Notes: generated from the sequence alone by a model not told the origin. A stretch of 64,000 bases of DNA from Ruminococcus sp. (GCA_013911065.1 JACERV010000017.1:43790-107789), one strand, 5' to 3'; positions 1-9,524 are shown, numbered from the stretch's first letter. Numbers and translations are program-made.

Positions 1-1
1 T

Positions 2-496
2 CTGCCCCCGCCTGGAAACGAGGTGAAAATCCATACATATTTGAATGTACGGGAAGATGCGATGCAGTTGTTTGGTTTCCTGACAAGGGATGACCTGGAA
101 GTATTCCGGCTCGTAATCGGAGTCAGCGGAATCGGTCCCAAAGGAGGATTGAGTATCCTCTCCCAGCTTTCACCGGACTCACTGCGTTTCGCAGTAATGT
201 CAGGAGATGTGAAGGCAATCTCGGCTGCACCGGGCATAGGAAAGAAAACGGCTGAAAAGCTCATTATTGAGCTGAAAGATAAACTAAGTATAGAAGATAT
301 CCTGAATAATGCTGTTCAGGAATCAGACACTGCTTTTGTACCGGGGAATTCTAATGGGATTCAGGCTGAAGCAGTACAGGCACTGGTGGCACTGGGATAT
401 GGAAACGCAGAAAGTCTGAGAGCAGTAAAACAAGTGACTCTGGAGAATCCAACCGTAGAGGATCTGCTGAAAGAAGCTTTAAAAAAAATATTGTAA
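2..496 (+). CDS. ruvA: Holliday junction helicase subunit RuvA (5' end outside window)
   Basis: RuvA binds the four-way Holliday junction and loads the RuvB motor during recombinational repair. The reading frame is open from base 2, upstream of the first in-window ATG at 23, and the residues before that ATG (LPPPGNEVKIHTY) continue the usual OB-fold, so the true start lies outside the window. Two helix-hairpin-helix segments are visible (GVSGIGPKGG and AAPGIGKKTAEKL), then a linker and the C-terminal domain III that contacts RuvB (AVQALVALGYGNAES). ruvB follows 40 bp downstream, the standard ruvAB pair. Confidence 0.95.
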   Translation: MPPPGNEVKIHTYLNVREDAMQLFGFLTRDDLEVFRLVIGVSGIGPKGGLSILSQLSPDSLRFAVMSGDVKAISAAPGIGKKTAEKLIIELKDKLSIEDILNNAVQESDTAFVPGNSNGIQAEAVQALVALGYGNAESLRAVKQVTLENPTVEDLLKEALKKIL

Positions 497-536
497 TTCA
501 CCGGAAAACAGAAGTGAGGAAATATAAAGGGAGAGT

Positions 537-1535
537 ATGGCAAAGCGAATTATAACAACGGAAAGCCTGGAAGAAGACATCAAGATTGAGAGCAGTCTGC
601 GCCCTCAATTTCTGAATGATTATATCGGACAGGAAAAGGCAAAGGGAACCTTAAATATCTATATTAAGGCCGCAAAAGAGAGAAAAGAGGCATTGGACCA
701 TGTACTGTTTTACGGTCCTCCCGGGCTGGGAAAAACCACTCTGGCTGGGATTATAGCAAATGAGATGGGTGTAAATATCAAAATCACTTCCGGACCGGCT
801 ATTGAAAAACCAGGAGAAATTGCTGCAATCCTTAACAATCTGCAAGAAAATGATGTTCTCTTTGTAGATGAGATACACAGGCTCAACCGGCAGGTAGAAG
901 AAGTTTTATATCCGGCAATGGAGGATTATGCCATTGATATTATGATTGGAAAGGGTGCTGCCGCCCGTTCTATCCGGCTGGATCTGCCCAGGTTTACTCT
1001 GGTAGGGGCAACGACAAGGGCGGGAATGCTGACTGCTCCTCTTCGGGACAGATTTGGAGTGGTCAATCATCTGGAATTTTATACGGAACAGGAATTAAAA
1101 ACAATTATTCTGAGGTCCGCACATGTTCTGAATGTGGAAATTGATGAGAACGGGGCACTGGAGCTGGCGAAGCGTTCAAGAGGAACTCCCCGTCTTGCAA
1201 ACCGTCTGCTGAAAAGAGTCCGGGACTTTGCCCAGGTAAAATACGACGGAGCCATTACAGAAGCAGTCGCCCATTATGCACTGGATATGCTGGATGTGGA
1301 TAAATACGGTCTGGACCATATTGACCGGAATATTTTACTTACCATGATTAAAAAGTTCCAGGGAGGGCCTGTGGGGCTGGATACACTGGCGGCAACTATT
1401 TCAGAGGATGCAGGAACATTGGAAGATGTTTATGAGCCTTATCTGCTCAAAACCGGTTTCATCCAGAGGACTCCCCGGGGCAGAGTTGCCACGGAGCTGG
1501 CCTATGGACACTTGGGCCTGCCTTATCAGGAATAA
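537..1535 (+). CDS. ruvB: Holliday junction branch migration ATPase RuvB
   Basis: Hexameric AAA+ motor that drives branch migration with RuvA. The 332-residue length is normal. Walker A GPPGLGKT lies at about residues 60-67, Walker B DEIH at 111-114, the sensor segment GATTRAG follows, and the C-terminal winged helix ends in [12 protein letters not shown]. The start ATG at 537 has GGGAG just upstream. The gene follows ruvA closely and is presumably co-transcribed with it. Confidence 0.97.
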   Translation: MAKRIITTESLEEDIKIESSLRPQFLNDYIGQEKAKGTLNIYIKAAKERKEALDHVLFYGPPGLGKTTLAGIIANEMGVNIKITSGPAIEKPGEIAAILNNLQENDVLFVDEIHRLNRQVEEVLYPAMEDYAIDIMIGKGAAARSIRLDLPRFTLVGATTRAGMLTAPLRDRFGVVNHLEFYTEQELKTIILRSAHVLNVEIDENGALELAKRSRGTPRLANRLLKRVRDFAQVKYDGAITEAVAHYALDMLDVDKYGLDHIDRNILLTMIKKFQGGPVGLDTLAATISEDAGTLEDVYEPYLLKTGFIQRTPRGRVATELAYGHLGLPYQE

Positions 1536-1560
1536 TAGTGGCTGTTTTATGTTATGTCTT

Positions 1561-1588
1561 CTAGCCCATCAGCGTAGTGATGGACTAG
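1561..1588 (+). other. Hairpin downstream of ruvB
   Basis: CTAGCCCATCA (1561-1571) and TGATGGACTAG (1578-1588) form an 11-bp stem with one mismatch around a 6-nt loop. No T-tract follows, so it is not a typical intrinsic terminator. It may protect the ruvAB mRNA end. Nothing else is visible between ruvB and the zapA promoter. Confidence 0.4.
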
Positions 1589-1642
1589 GTTGTGAACTGC
1601 CAGGAATAATACTCCTGAGCAGGAAATAACTTGAAAAAGTGG

Positions 1643-1671
1643 TTGGTTTTTGTTTTCATATAGTTTATAAT
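1643..1671 (+). promoter_or_regulatory. Probable sigma-A promoter of zapA
   Basis: TTGGTT at 1643-1648 and TATAAT at 1666-1671 are separated by 17 bp and lie 29 bp before the zapA start. The -10 is a consensus match and the -35 a fair one. Confidence 0.6.
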
Positions 1672-1699
1672 AACAGGTAAGAAACGCGAGGAGGATGCT

Positions 1700-2110
1700 A
1701 TGAGTTCAGCAAAACATTTCACAGAAGTCTTAATTGGAGGGAAAGTCTACACATTAAGTGGATTTGAAGGTGAGGAATACCTCCAGAAAGTTTCTTCCTA
1801 TCTGAACCATAAGATTACAGAATGTGCCAACAGTGAGGGGTACCGGAAGCAAAGTGCTGATACCCGTAATGTGCTCCTTGCCCTGAATATCGCAGACGAC
1901 TATTTTAAAGCGAAGAAACAGGGTGATTCCCTGGAGAATGATATCGAACTGAAAGATAAAGAGATGTACGATCTGAAGCACGAATTGATATCCGTCCAGA
2001 TAAAGCTTGAAAATGCAGAAAAAGAACTGGCGAAGATGAAGGAAGAAAATAACGACTTACAAATGCAGATTGTAAAGCTAGAAACAGAGATGAAGAACAG
2101 GAGAAAATAA
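1700..2110 (+). CDS. zapA: Cell division protein ZapA
   Basis: ZapA cross-links FtsZ filaments and promotes Z-ring assembly. The first 60 residues match the ZapA globular fold (LIGGKVYTLSGFEGEEYLQKV, then a helix carrying NVLLALNIADDYFKAK). The remaining 70 residues form a charged coiled coil (LENAEKELAKMKEENNDLQ). The 136-residue length fits the Gram-positive version with a long coiled coil. The start ATG is preceded by GAGGAGG. It has its own promoter after ruvB. Confidence 0.88.
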   Translation: MSSAKHFTEVLIGGKVYTLSGFEGEEYLQKVSSYLNHKITECANSEGYRKQSADTRNVLLALNIADDYFKAKKQGDSLENDIELKDKEMYDLKHELISVQIKLENAEKELAKMKEENNDLQMQIVKLETEMKNRRK

Positions 2111-2190
2111 AGATAAGCTGTCTTGGGACAGCTTATTTACTTTCATGGTATCAGCCATGCCGCTAAGTGGTATGAGCAGGAGGATTTGAT

Positions 2191-4626
2191 TTGACAAAAA
2201 GGATACAAGGCAGAAGGGAAATTGAAATACTGGCGCCCGCCGGTTCTTATACTAGTTTTCGGGCGGCCGTCCTGGCAGGAGCAGATGCAGTCTATGCAGG
2301 CGGTCCCCGCTTTGGTGCAAGAGCTTTTGCGGACAATTTTACGGAAGAAGAACTGCTGGATGCCATTGATTATGCACATCTGCATGGGCGTAAGCTTTAT
2401 CTGACAGTAAATACACTTTTAAAGGACAGCGAGCTGGACGGCCTTTATGATTACCTGGAGCCCCTTTATTGCCGGGGACTGGATGCAGTGATTGTTCAGG
2501 ATATTGGTGTACTTGACTTTCTAAGAGAGCATTTCCCGGATATGGCTGTCCATGGAAGTACACAGATGACAGTGACAAATACAGAGGGTGCTCTGTTTCT
2601 GCAGGAGCAGGGAATAGAGCGAATTGTTCCGTCAAGAGAACTATCTCTGGAAGAAGTACGTGATATGGCAGAGCATACTAATTTGGAGATAGAGTGCTTT
2701 GTCCATGGTGCACTTTGTTACTGCTATTCAGGGCAATGCCTGCTGAGCAGCCTGATTGGCGGCAGAAGCGGCAACCGGGGACAGTGTGCACAGCCATGCA
2801 GGCTGCCTTATACTTTGAACGGAAAAAAAGAGTATCTCCTGAGTCTGAAAGATATCTGCACCCTGGAACTGATACCAGAGATGATTGAAGCAGGCATTGA
2901 CTCATTTAAGATTGAAGGACGCATGAAAAAGCCGGAATATGTGACTCTTGTCACCTCTATGTACCGGAAATATACAGACCTTTACCTGCTGAAAGGAAAA
3001 GCAGGATTTCAGGTTTCCCAGCGTGACAGGGAGATGCTTCTGGATATTTATAACCGGGGCGGATTCAGTGAGGGATATTACAGACAACATAACAGCGGGG
3101 AAATGCTTTCACTCAAGCGGCCCAACCATGCCGGAGTGCCTGCATTGAAGATACTTTCCCAAAAAGGACGAGAGATAAGGGGAGAGGCTCTTACAGATAT
3201 CTACAAAGGGGACATACTGGAAATGTCACAGGGGCAGGATGGGGCTGTTGAGAAAGGAAATTACACCTTTGGAAATGAAGTTCTAAAAGGAAAAGCAGTA
3301 CAGATTCTCGCGCCAAAGGGATTAATTTTTCCAAAGGGAACTGTATTATACCGTATCCGCAGACAGGAACTGCTGGAGAGAATGCAGAAACTATACGAAG
3401 CAGGTACCGTGGAGGAGCCATTGTATGGAAGTTTTTCGGCTTCTCCAGGAGAACCGGCAGTTCTAACCGTAGGCTGTAAAGGATTTTCCGTAACAGTCCG
3501 GACAGAAGAAAACACAGAAGAAGCAAAGAGCCAGCCCCTGGATGAAAACCGGATTAAAAAGCAGCTCATGAAGACCGGAAATACGGAATTTGTCTTTGAA
3601 ACATTGGATATTGCAGTGGAAGGTGCCATTTTCCTGCCCATGCAGCAAATCAATGAACTCAGACGCGCAGCTTTAGAGCTTCTGACCGAAGAAATCTGCG
3701 GGGCATATCACAGAACCAGAAACAAACGGCAAGAAGCAGCAGAGCAGGGGACCGCTCATAAAGAAAGCAGAGATTTACCCGGAACAGAGCCCTGGCTGGC
3801 TGTTCTGGCAGAATCAGATGCACAGGTGTGGGCGGCAGCCGGATGTCCTGATGTAAAAAGAATTTATCTGGAAGCTTTTATGTATGAGGATTCTTTAAAA
3901 GAGTCGGAATTGAAAGAGCTATGCAGGGAAGCCTCTGACAAAGGAAAAGAAATTTTTCTTGCTATGCCTCATATTTTCCGCCGGGAATCAGTTTCCTTCT
4001 TTTCCAGGCGGTATGCTGCATTTCTACAGATGGGATTTGACGGTTTTCTAATACGGAATTATGAAAGTTTTCATTTTTTAATGAAACAGGGATTTGACAA
4101 GAAGGTTATATTGGACCATAATCTATATGTATTCAATCGGCATGCAAAACAGTTCTGGAACAAGCAAGGAGTGCATTCGTTTACCGCACCTGTTGAATTG
4201 AACAGAGCAGAACTGGGAAGACTTGGAATAACGCAATCGGAATTAATTGTTTACGGAAGACTTCCCGTGATGGTATCTGCTCAATGCATTGTAAATACAA
4301 CAGGAGGATGTACGGGAAGGCCTGGAGTCTTAAAGATAAAAGACAGGTATCAGAAAGAATTTCCCGTCAGAAATTGCTGTACATTTTGTTACAATGTAAT
4401 ATACAATACAGCGCCTTTGTTTCTGCTGGACCAGAAAGAAGATATTCTAAACCTGGCCCCCGCAGGAGTTAGAATCCAATTTGCCCAGGAAAACAGGACT
4501 GAAGCTGAATATATTCTCAAAACATACAGAGATATTTATCTTGGAGAGAAGGGGCTCCCGCACATGCACAGGGAGACAGCAGATATGGAATTTACCAGAG
4601 GACACTTTAGACGGGGAATAATTTAG
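2191..4626 (+). CDS. U32 family peptidase / RlhA-like protein
   Basis: A member of the U32 family, whose studied members include collagenase-like proteases and RlhA, which hydroxylates 23S rRNA. The start is a TTG at 2191 with AGGAGG 7 nt upstream; the nearby ATG at 2172 runs into a stop after five codons. The N-terminal half carries the U32 signature (ILAPAGSYTSF, HGSTQMTVTN, CFVHGALCYCYSGQCLLSS, GNRGQCAQPCRLPY). A middle domain of the DUF3656 type follows, and the C-terminal third has a second barrel with a cysteine cluster (NTTGGCTGRPG, RNCCTFCYN). At 811 residues it is the long two-barrel form. Proteolytic versus RNA-modifying function cannot be settled from sequence alone. Confidence 0.85.
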   Translation: MTKRIQGRREIEILAPAGSYTSFRAAVLAGADAVYAGGPRFGARAFADNFTEEELLDAIDYAHLHGRKLYLTVNTLLKDSELDGLYDYLEPLYCRGLDAVIVQDIGVLDFLREHFPDMAVHGSTQMTVTNTEGALFLQEQGIERIVPSRELSLEEVRDMAEHTNLEIECFVHGALCYCYSGQCLLSSLIGGRSGNRGQCAQPCRLPYTLNGKKEYLLSLKDICTLELIPEMIEAGIDSFKIEGRMKKPEYVTLVTSMYRKYTDLYLLKGKAGFQVSQRDREMLLDIYNRGGFSEGYYRQHNSGEMLSLKRPNHAGVPALKILSQKGREIRGEALTDIYKGDILEMSQGQDGAVEKGNYTFGNEVLKGKAVQILAPKGLIFPKGTVLYRIRRQELLERMQKLYEAGTVEEPLYGSFSASPGEPAVLTVGCKGFSVTVRTEENTEEAKSQPLDENRIKKQLMKTGNTEFVFETLDIAVEGAIFLPMQQINELRRAALELLTEEICGAYHRTRNKRQEAAEQGTAHKESRDLPGTEPWLAVLAESDAQVWAAAGCPDVKRIYLEAFMYEDSLKESELKELCREASDKGKEIFLAMPHIFRRESVSFFSRRYAAFLQMGFDGFLIRNYESFHFLMKQGFDKKVILDHNLYVFNRHAKQFWNKQGVHSFTAPVELNRAELGRLGITQSELIVYGRLPVMVSAQCIVNTTGGCTGRPGVLKIKDRYQKEFPVRNCCTFCYNVIYNTAPLFLLDQKEDILNLAPAGVRIQFAQENRTEAEYILKTYRDIYLGEKGLPHMHRETADMEFTRGHFRRGII

Positions 4627-4639
4627 AAACAGGTGAAAA

Positions 4640-6067
4640 ATGGTTAATATATTAGTAGAATTATCGAAATATATCATAATTATACTGATGTCAGTATACA
4701 CATTTTCATGCTTTTCCGTATTCGCACAGGAATATGAGGAAGATAAAAAATGGATACTGATACGTCAGAACGTACTAATGTTTTTGCTCCAGTTTACAGC
4801 ATATTTTGTAATGTATTTGCAGACAAATGAACAGAAGCTTATGCTTTTTTATGGAGCACAGGTCTTGCTTTTGACTGCAGTGCTCATACTTTACCGGGTT
4901 TTTTATCCAAAAGTATCCCGGCTGATTCTTAATAATATGTGTATGCTGCTGAGCATTGGCTTTATCATGATTACGCGTCTCACCTATCAAAAAGCAGTAA
5001 AGCAGTTTATATTTGCAATGGCAGGGATGGTTATCGGACTCATCGTTCCGGTGATAATACGCAAGCTCAGAGCTTTGAAGGACTGGACTTATATCTATGC
5101 AGGAACCGGAATTCTGGCATTGGGCATCGTTGCTGTGTTAGGACAGATTTCCGGCGGTGCAAAACTAGGATTTACCATAGCGGGATTTGGAATTCAGCCT
5201 TCTGAATTTGTGAAAATATTATTTGTATTTTTCGTGGCTGCAAGCCTGAATAAATCTACAGAATTTAAAAACATCGTGATAACTACGGCGGTGGCGGCAC
5301 TCCATGTACTGATACTGGTTTTTTCCACCGATCTGGGAGCTGCCCTGATTATGTTCGTGGTATACCTGGTGATGCTTTATGTGGCAACAAGGCAGCCCTT
5401 ATACGCTTTGGCAGGAATCGGAGGCGGCAGTGTGGCCGCCGTTATGGCATATCATTTGTTTTACCATATCCAGGTCAGGGTTTCCGCCTGGAAGGATCCT
5501 TTTGCTTCCTACAGCGAGGGCGGATATCAGGTTGCCCAATCTCTTTTTGCAATCGGAACAGGAAGCTGGTTCGGGATGGGGCTGCATCAGGGACTGCCGG
5601 ACAGTATCCCTGTTGCAGCGGAAGATTTTATATTTTCCGCAATCTCGGAGGAGATGGGTCTGATTTTTGCATTATGTCTGGTGTTGGTATGTGTTAGCTG
5701 TTATGTTATGTTTTTAAATATTGCTATGGCAATCCGCAACCAGTTCTATAAATTGATTGCTCTTGGTCTTGGAACCTGTTATATTTTCCAGGTATTCCTG
5801 ACAATTGGCGGTGTTACGAAGTTTATCCCCTCCACCGGGGTTACTCTGCCGCTGGTCAGCTATGGAGGAAGCTCCATGCTGAGTACCATGATTATGTTTG
5901 GGATTATACAGGGTCTGTATATTTTAAGGGAAGACGAGGAAGAGATTATTGAGAAGAGAAGAGAGAGAGAATTTCGAAGAAGTGAGCCGTCAGAAAAGGC
6001 CCCGAGGAAAAAACAACAGAGGAAAAAACCAGCGTTTGAAGAAGTTCCGAAACAAAGAGTTCGCTAG
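4640..6067 (+). CDS. FtsW/RodA/SpoVE family peptidoglycan glycosyltransferase
   Basis: SEDS-family polytopic enzyme that polymerises lipid II together with a class B PBP. About ten to twelve hydrophobic segments are visible. Family motifs are GFGIQPSEFVKI, FSTDLGAALIMF with the conserved Asp, and GGVTKFIPSTGVTLPLVSYGGSSM near the C-terminus. The 475-residue length includes a longer N-terminal membrane region and a basic C-terminal tail. The tail overlaps the N-terminal coding region of the following PBP in another frame. The adjacent PBP supports a working SEDS-bPBP pair. Whether it serves division, elongation or sporulation is not decidable here. Confidence 0.9.
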   Translation: MVNILVELSKYIIIILMSVYTFSCFSVFAQEYEEDKKWILIRQNVLMFLLQFTAYFVMYLQTNEQKLMLFYGAQVLLLTAVLILYRVFYPKVSRLILNNMCMLLSIGFIMITRLTYQKAVKQFIFAMAGMVIGLIVPVIIRKLRALKDWTYIYAGTGILALGIVAVLGQISGGAKLGFTIAGFGIQPSEFVKILFVFFVAASLNKSTEFKNIVITTAVAALHVLILVFSTDLGAALIMFVVYLVMLYVATRQPLYALAGIGGGSVAAVMAYHLFYHIQVRVSAWKDPFASYSEGGYQVAQSLFAIGTGSWFGMGLHQGLPDSIPVAAEDFIFSAISEEMGLIFALCLVLVCVSCYVMFLNIAMAIRNQFYKLIALGLGTCYIFQVFLTIGGVTKFIPSTGVTLPLVSYGGSSMLSTMIMFGIIQGLYILREDEEEIIEKRREREFRRSEPSEKAPRKKQQRKKPAFEEVPKQRVR

Positions 6068-7454
6068 GGTAACTTATCTCTTTGTTGCTTTGTTTCTGGC
6101 CTTGATGGCCTATATTGTGTATTTTAATATTGTACGCGCAAAAACTATTGTAAACAGTCCCTATAATGAACGGCAGGACGCATTTGCCGACAGAATTATA
6201 CGGGGAAATATCGCGGACAGAAATGGAAATATACTGGCGGAGACAGAGCTTTCGGAGGATGGGACTGAAATACGCAGTTACCCGTACGGAGCAGTATTCG
6301 CCCACGTCATTGGATATAGTTATCCGTCTGCAGGAAAAAGCGGCCTGGAGTCAGTGGAAAACTTCGAATTACTTACCTCCAACGCCTTTTTCGTACAAAA
6401 ACTGATTAATGAGTTTAAAGATGAAAAAAATATGGGGGATACCGTTGTCACAACCCTGGATGCAGATTTACAGCAGGCTGCTTACGATGCACTTGGCAGC
6501 AATAAAGGGGCTGTGGTTGTGATGGAAGCAAGCACAGGTAAAATTTTAGCTATGGTTTCCGGCCCTTCTTATGACCCTAACAGTGTAGAAGCCAACTGGG
6601 AAGCCCTGAACTCAGATGACAGCCAAAGCCCTCTGTTGAACCGAGCTTCCCAGGGGCTCTATGCACCTGGTTCTACATTTAAAGTAGTGACTGCTCTGGA
6701 ATATATGCGGGAACACGCTGATTATCAAAATTACAGCTATGACTGCGCAGGAGAAATTACAGCAGAAGGAACTACCATTCATTGTTTTGATAATACGGCA
6801 CATGGGCTGGAGGATTTGAGAAGCTCTATGGCAAATTCATGTAATTCCTCCTTCGCAAACATTGGACTATCTTTAAATAAAACCGCCTTTCGGAATACGG
6901 CGGAAGAGTTGTTGTTTAATAAAAAGCTGCCTTCCGTGCTGGATTCCTCTAAAAGTTCTTTTAAAATTACGGAAAGTTCCAACAGTGCAGAGATGATGAT
7001 GACAGCTATGGGGCAGGGAGAGACCCTGGTCAGCCCATACCATATGGCACTGATTACATCAGCCATTGCCAACGGAGGAACATTGATGGAACCTTATCTC
7101 GTTGAAAAAGTAACTAATTACACAGGGGCTGAAATCCGTAAAAATGTACCGAAAAGCTACCGGAAGCTTATGACATCAGACGAAGCCGCACAGTTAAAGG
7201 ATTATATGAAAGCTGTTGTGGATGAAGGTACCGCTGCGCTGCTGTCCGGCCAGTCTTATACCGCTGCCGGAAAAACTGGTACGGCAGAATACAGTATGGA
7301 TGATGGAGAGAAGACTCACTCCTGGTTTATGGGATTCACAAATGTGGACAATCCTGAGCTGGTTATCAGTGTAATTATAGAAGGGTACGATGGAAACGAC
7401 GGTGCAAAGGCGGTGCCGATTGCAAAGCAGATATTGGATTCTTATTACTATTAG
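5949..7454 (+). CDS. Class B penicillin-binding protein (transpeptidase)
   Basis: D,D-transpeptidase that cross-links peptidoglycan, partner of the preceding SEDS protein. After a highly basic cytoplasmic tail there is one membrane anchor (VTYLFVALFLALMAYIVYF), then the transpeptidase domain with SxxK (GSTFK, about residue 241), SxN (SCN, about 297) and KTG (AAGKTGTAEY, about 441). The 5949 start is a TTG with AGGAAGAG 5' of it and gives a 119-bp overlap with the SEDS gene. An in-frame TTG at 6036 after AGAGGAAA would reduce the overlap to 32 bp. The start is therefore uncertain; the product class is not. Confidence 0.9.
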   Translation: MRREERENFEEVSRQKRPRGKNNRGKNQRLKKFRNKEFARVTYLFVALFLALMAYIVYFNIVRAKTIVNSPYNERQDAFADRIIRGNIADRNGNILAETELSEDGTEIRSYPYGAVFAHVIGYSYPSAGKSGLESVENFELLTSNAFFVQKLINEFKDEKNMGDTVVTTLDADLQQAAYDALGSNKGAVVVMEASTGKILAMVSGPSYDPNSVEANWEALNSDDSQSPLLNRASQGLYAPGSTFKVVTALEYMREHADYQNYSYDCAGEITAEGTTIHCFDNTAHGLEDLRSSMANSCNSSFANIGLSLNKTAFRNTAEELLFNKKLPSVLDSSKSSFKITESSNSAEMMMTAMGQGETLVSPYHMALITSAIANGGTLMEPYLVEKVTNYTGAEIRKNVPKSYRKLMTSDEAAQLKDYMKAVVDEGTAALLSGQSYTAAGKTGTAEYSMDDGEKTHSWFMGFTNVDNPELVISVIIEGYDGNDGAKAVPIAKQILDSYYY

Positions 7455-7472
7455 AACCTGGCGGTGAATACG

Positions 7473-7838
7473 ATGCAGATGACATTTTACTGTGACTTAT
7501 ATGTCAGCAAAGACCTGGAAATCAAAAAAGAGAAGGTTTTGCAGAAGCTAAAAGCAAATTCTGCACAGCCCTTTATCTATGTGATAACCCTGGCACAGGG
7601 AAAGCAAAACCACCTGGAGTTTTATTCCTCTCTGTTGCTGAAACAGCACATTTACGAAGATACTCCGCTGTTTGTAGTAGGCGTTGCCAAAGGGTATGAC
7701 GGGGCTCTGCACCTGATAGAGCACATTGTGAAAGAGATTTATGAAAAAACCGAAGATGCGGATATACGCGGTTATATTATGGAACGACAAAAAAAGAATA
7801 CGGGGAAGGCAGAGTGTGAGAACGGATGTTATATATAA
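7473..7838 (+). CDS. Conserved hypothetical protein
   Basis: I do not recognise a named family. The frame is open from a GTG at 7464, but the ATG at 7473 with GGCGGTG about 7 nt upstream is the better start and gives about 121 residues. The protein is soluble with alternating beta and alpha segments (FIYVITLAQGKQNHLEFYSS, TPLFVVGVAKGYDGALHLIEHIVKEIYEK) and no signal peptide or membrane span. It begins 18 bp after the PBP gene and overlaps the next gene by 13 bp, so it is part of an operon linking cell-wall genes to the DUF2953/gerW pair. Confidence 0.7.
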   Translation: MQMTFYCDLYVSKDLEIKKEKVLQKLKANSAQPFIYVITLAQGKQNHLEFYSSLLLKQHIYEDTPLFVVGVAKGYDGALHLIEHIVKEIYEKTEDADIRGYIMERQKKNTGKAECENGCYI

Positions 7839-8779
7839 TCCTGTTAATTCTGAAAATTATAGTATGCATATTGCTGGCAGTACTTGGATTATTCGTATTG
7901 CTTGTTTGCGTCGTTCTTTTTACGCCTCTGTGCTACCGGGGGGAAGCAGATTGTAAAGGGACACTGGACTCTCTGCGAGGCAGGGTCAGATTTTCCTGGT
8001 TTCTCCATCTGGTCAGCGGACATGTGACTTATGAGGACGGAAAACTAGACTGGAAAATCCGGATTGCATGGAAAAAATGGCTTCCAGGCATAGAGGAACG
8101 ACCTGCCGAAATAGAGAAAGAAGGAGAACCGAAAATTCCGGCTAAAAAAGTACCTGAAGCACTTCCTTACAAAAAAGAGGAAAAGACGGAAAAAAGAGAA
8201 GAGAAAGAACAAAGGAAAGAAACGCCGGCGGCTCTCCACACACCAGAACCTGCAAAAATAACCGAAAAGACAGCAGATGACACGAAACCGCAAAAAAACC
8301 TATTTTTTAAAATACGGGAACTATATAAAAAAATCCTAAATAAAATAAAGGCTCTTTACCAAAAGATAAAATATACAATTCTCAAAATCTGTGATACGAT
8401 AAAATCACTGCTGGAGAAAAAAGATAAGCTGTTGGAATTTATCACAGATGAGGTCCATAAATTAGCCCTCATGACAATACTTACAGAATTAAAGCGGCTT
8501 CTTCGTTTCCTAAAGCCGCAGAAATTAAAGATCTCGGCTCATTTTGGATTTGAAGATCCCAGTATTACAGGCTATGTTCTGGCAATCGGCAGTATGATTT
8601 ATCCATTTTTTGGAAAGCATATAGATATCCGGCCCGACTTTGATCAGGAGATACTTGAGGGAGAAATATTCATTTCCGGGAATATACGTGCATTATACCT
8701 TATCATATCATTTTGGAATCTGGTATGGGACAAAAACGTCCGCACTACATTCCGGCACATCAGAAAATTTAATCTGTAA
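7826..8779 (+). CDS. DUF2953 domain protein (YtfI-like)
   Basis: An N-terminal hydrophobic segment (about residues 2-33) anchors the protein. A DUF2953-type region follows (GTLDSLRGRVRFSWFLHLVSG), then a long Lys/Glu-rich linker and a C-terminal region rich in amphipathic helices (LKISAHFGFEDPSITGYVLAIGSMIYPFFG). In Bacillus the DUF2953 gene ytfI lies directly before ytfJ/gerW, and the same order is seen here. The role is unproven but probably sporulation-linked by context. It overlaps the preceding gene by 13 bp. Confidence 0.8.
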   Translation: MLYIILLILKIIVCILLAVLGLFVLLVCVVLFTPLCYRGEADCKGTLDSLRGRVRFSWFLHLVSGHVTYEDGKLDWKIRIAWKKWLPGIEERPAEIEKEGEPKIPAKKVPEALPYKKEEKTEKREEKEQRKETPAALHTPEPAKITEKTADDTKPQKNLFFKIRELYKKILNKIKALYQKIKYTILKICDTIKSLLEKKDKLLEFITDEVHKLALMTILTELKRLLRFLKPQKLKISAHFGFEDPSITGYVLAIGSMIYPFFGKHIDIRPDFDQEILEGEIFISGNIRALYLIISFWNLVWDKNVRTTFRHIRKFNL

Positions 8780-8848
8780 TTTTGATATACAAAGGAATAA
8801 CTTACATCAGCAAGAATAAAACATATTTAAAATTAAGGAGGAGCAGGC

Positions 8849-9259
8849 ATGGCAGAAGAAAACAATTTCAAGAAAACAGTGGAAGCTTTATTTCAGGGCA
8901 TGGATCATGTAATAACATCCAAAACGGTAGTAGGGGATGCTATCCACATCAATGATACCATCATCCTTCCTCTCGTGGACGTATCCTTTGGGATGGGGGC
9001 CGGATACCTGTCCGGCGATAAAAAAGACAGAGGCACAGGCGGTCTGGGCGGGAAAATAAGCCCCAGTGCAGTTCTGGTTATCAAAAATGGCACAACAAAA
9101 CTGGTAAACATCAAGAACCAGGATACCATTACTAAAATTTTAGATATGGTACCGGATGTAGTAGATAAATTTACAGCAAAAGAAGAGAAGGTCACGGAAG
9201 ACGATGTCATGGACATTCTAAGTTCTGAAGAATCTCAAAAAAATGATGCACAAATTTAA
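8849..9259 (+). CDS. gerW: Spore protein GerW (YtfJ family)
   Basis: YtfJ/GerW is a sporulation protein needed for germination in Bacillus. The 136-residue sequence matches the family: an N-terminal helix (VEALFQGMDHV), then VVGDAIHINDTIILPLVDVSFGMGAGY, a glycine-rich patch (GTGGLGGKISPSAVLVI), and a short acidic tail. The start ATG has AAGGAGGAG upstream. Sitting after a DUF2953 gene reproduces the Bacillus ytfI-ytfJ order. Confidence 0.9.
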   Translation: MAEENNFKKTVEALFQGMDHVITSKTVVGDAIHINDTIILPLVDVSFGMGAGYLSGDKKDRGTGGLGGKISPSAVLVIKNGTTKLVNIKNQDTITKILDMVPDVVDKFTAKEEKVTEDDVMDILSSEESQKNDAQI

Positions 9260-9307
9260 AAAGAGCTGCATAGAATAGTAGCAAACCCATGCCGGAAGCG
9301 AGAGATT

Positions 9308-9442
9308 ATGAAAAGAGTAGTAGGATTCGCATTATTGTGGTTTGCAGCCGGAATGCTTTTGATGCTTGTATTGCCAAATGCATTTGGTCTGATCATAACG
9401 CTGATTTGTCTGGCGGCGGGGTATAAGCTGTTCTGCGGGTAG
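9308..9442 (+). CDS. Small membrane protein (44 aa)
   Basis: ATG at 9308 opens a 44-codon frame (starts MKRVVGFALLWFAAGMLL, ends AAGYKLFCG) that is almost entirely hydrophobic, with one or two short membrane helices and a helix-breaking LPNAFG in the middle. A weak Shine-Dalgarno (GGAAGCGAG) precedes it. It lies 48 bp after gerW in the same direction and before the convergent rpmB. Its real expression is an inference from the composition and context. Confidence 0.55.
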   Translation: MKRVVGFALLWFAAGMLLMLVLPNAFGLIITLICLAAGYKLFCG

Positions 9443-9494
9443 CGGAGAGAGAGGGTTCGCCTGGTGCGGATCCCTGTTTGCTCTCAGCTGACGC

Positions 9495-9524
9495 AAAAAA
9501 AGTACTCACTGTTGTGTGAGTACT
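9495..9524 (-). terminator. Intrinsic terminator of rpmB
   Basis: On the reverse strand AGTACTCAC (9524-9516) and GTGAGTACT (9509-9501) form a 9-bp perfect stem around a 6-nt loop, followed by a run of T residues (9500-9495). It lies about 20 bp after the rpmB stop codon. Confidence 0.85.
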
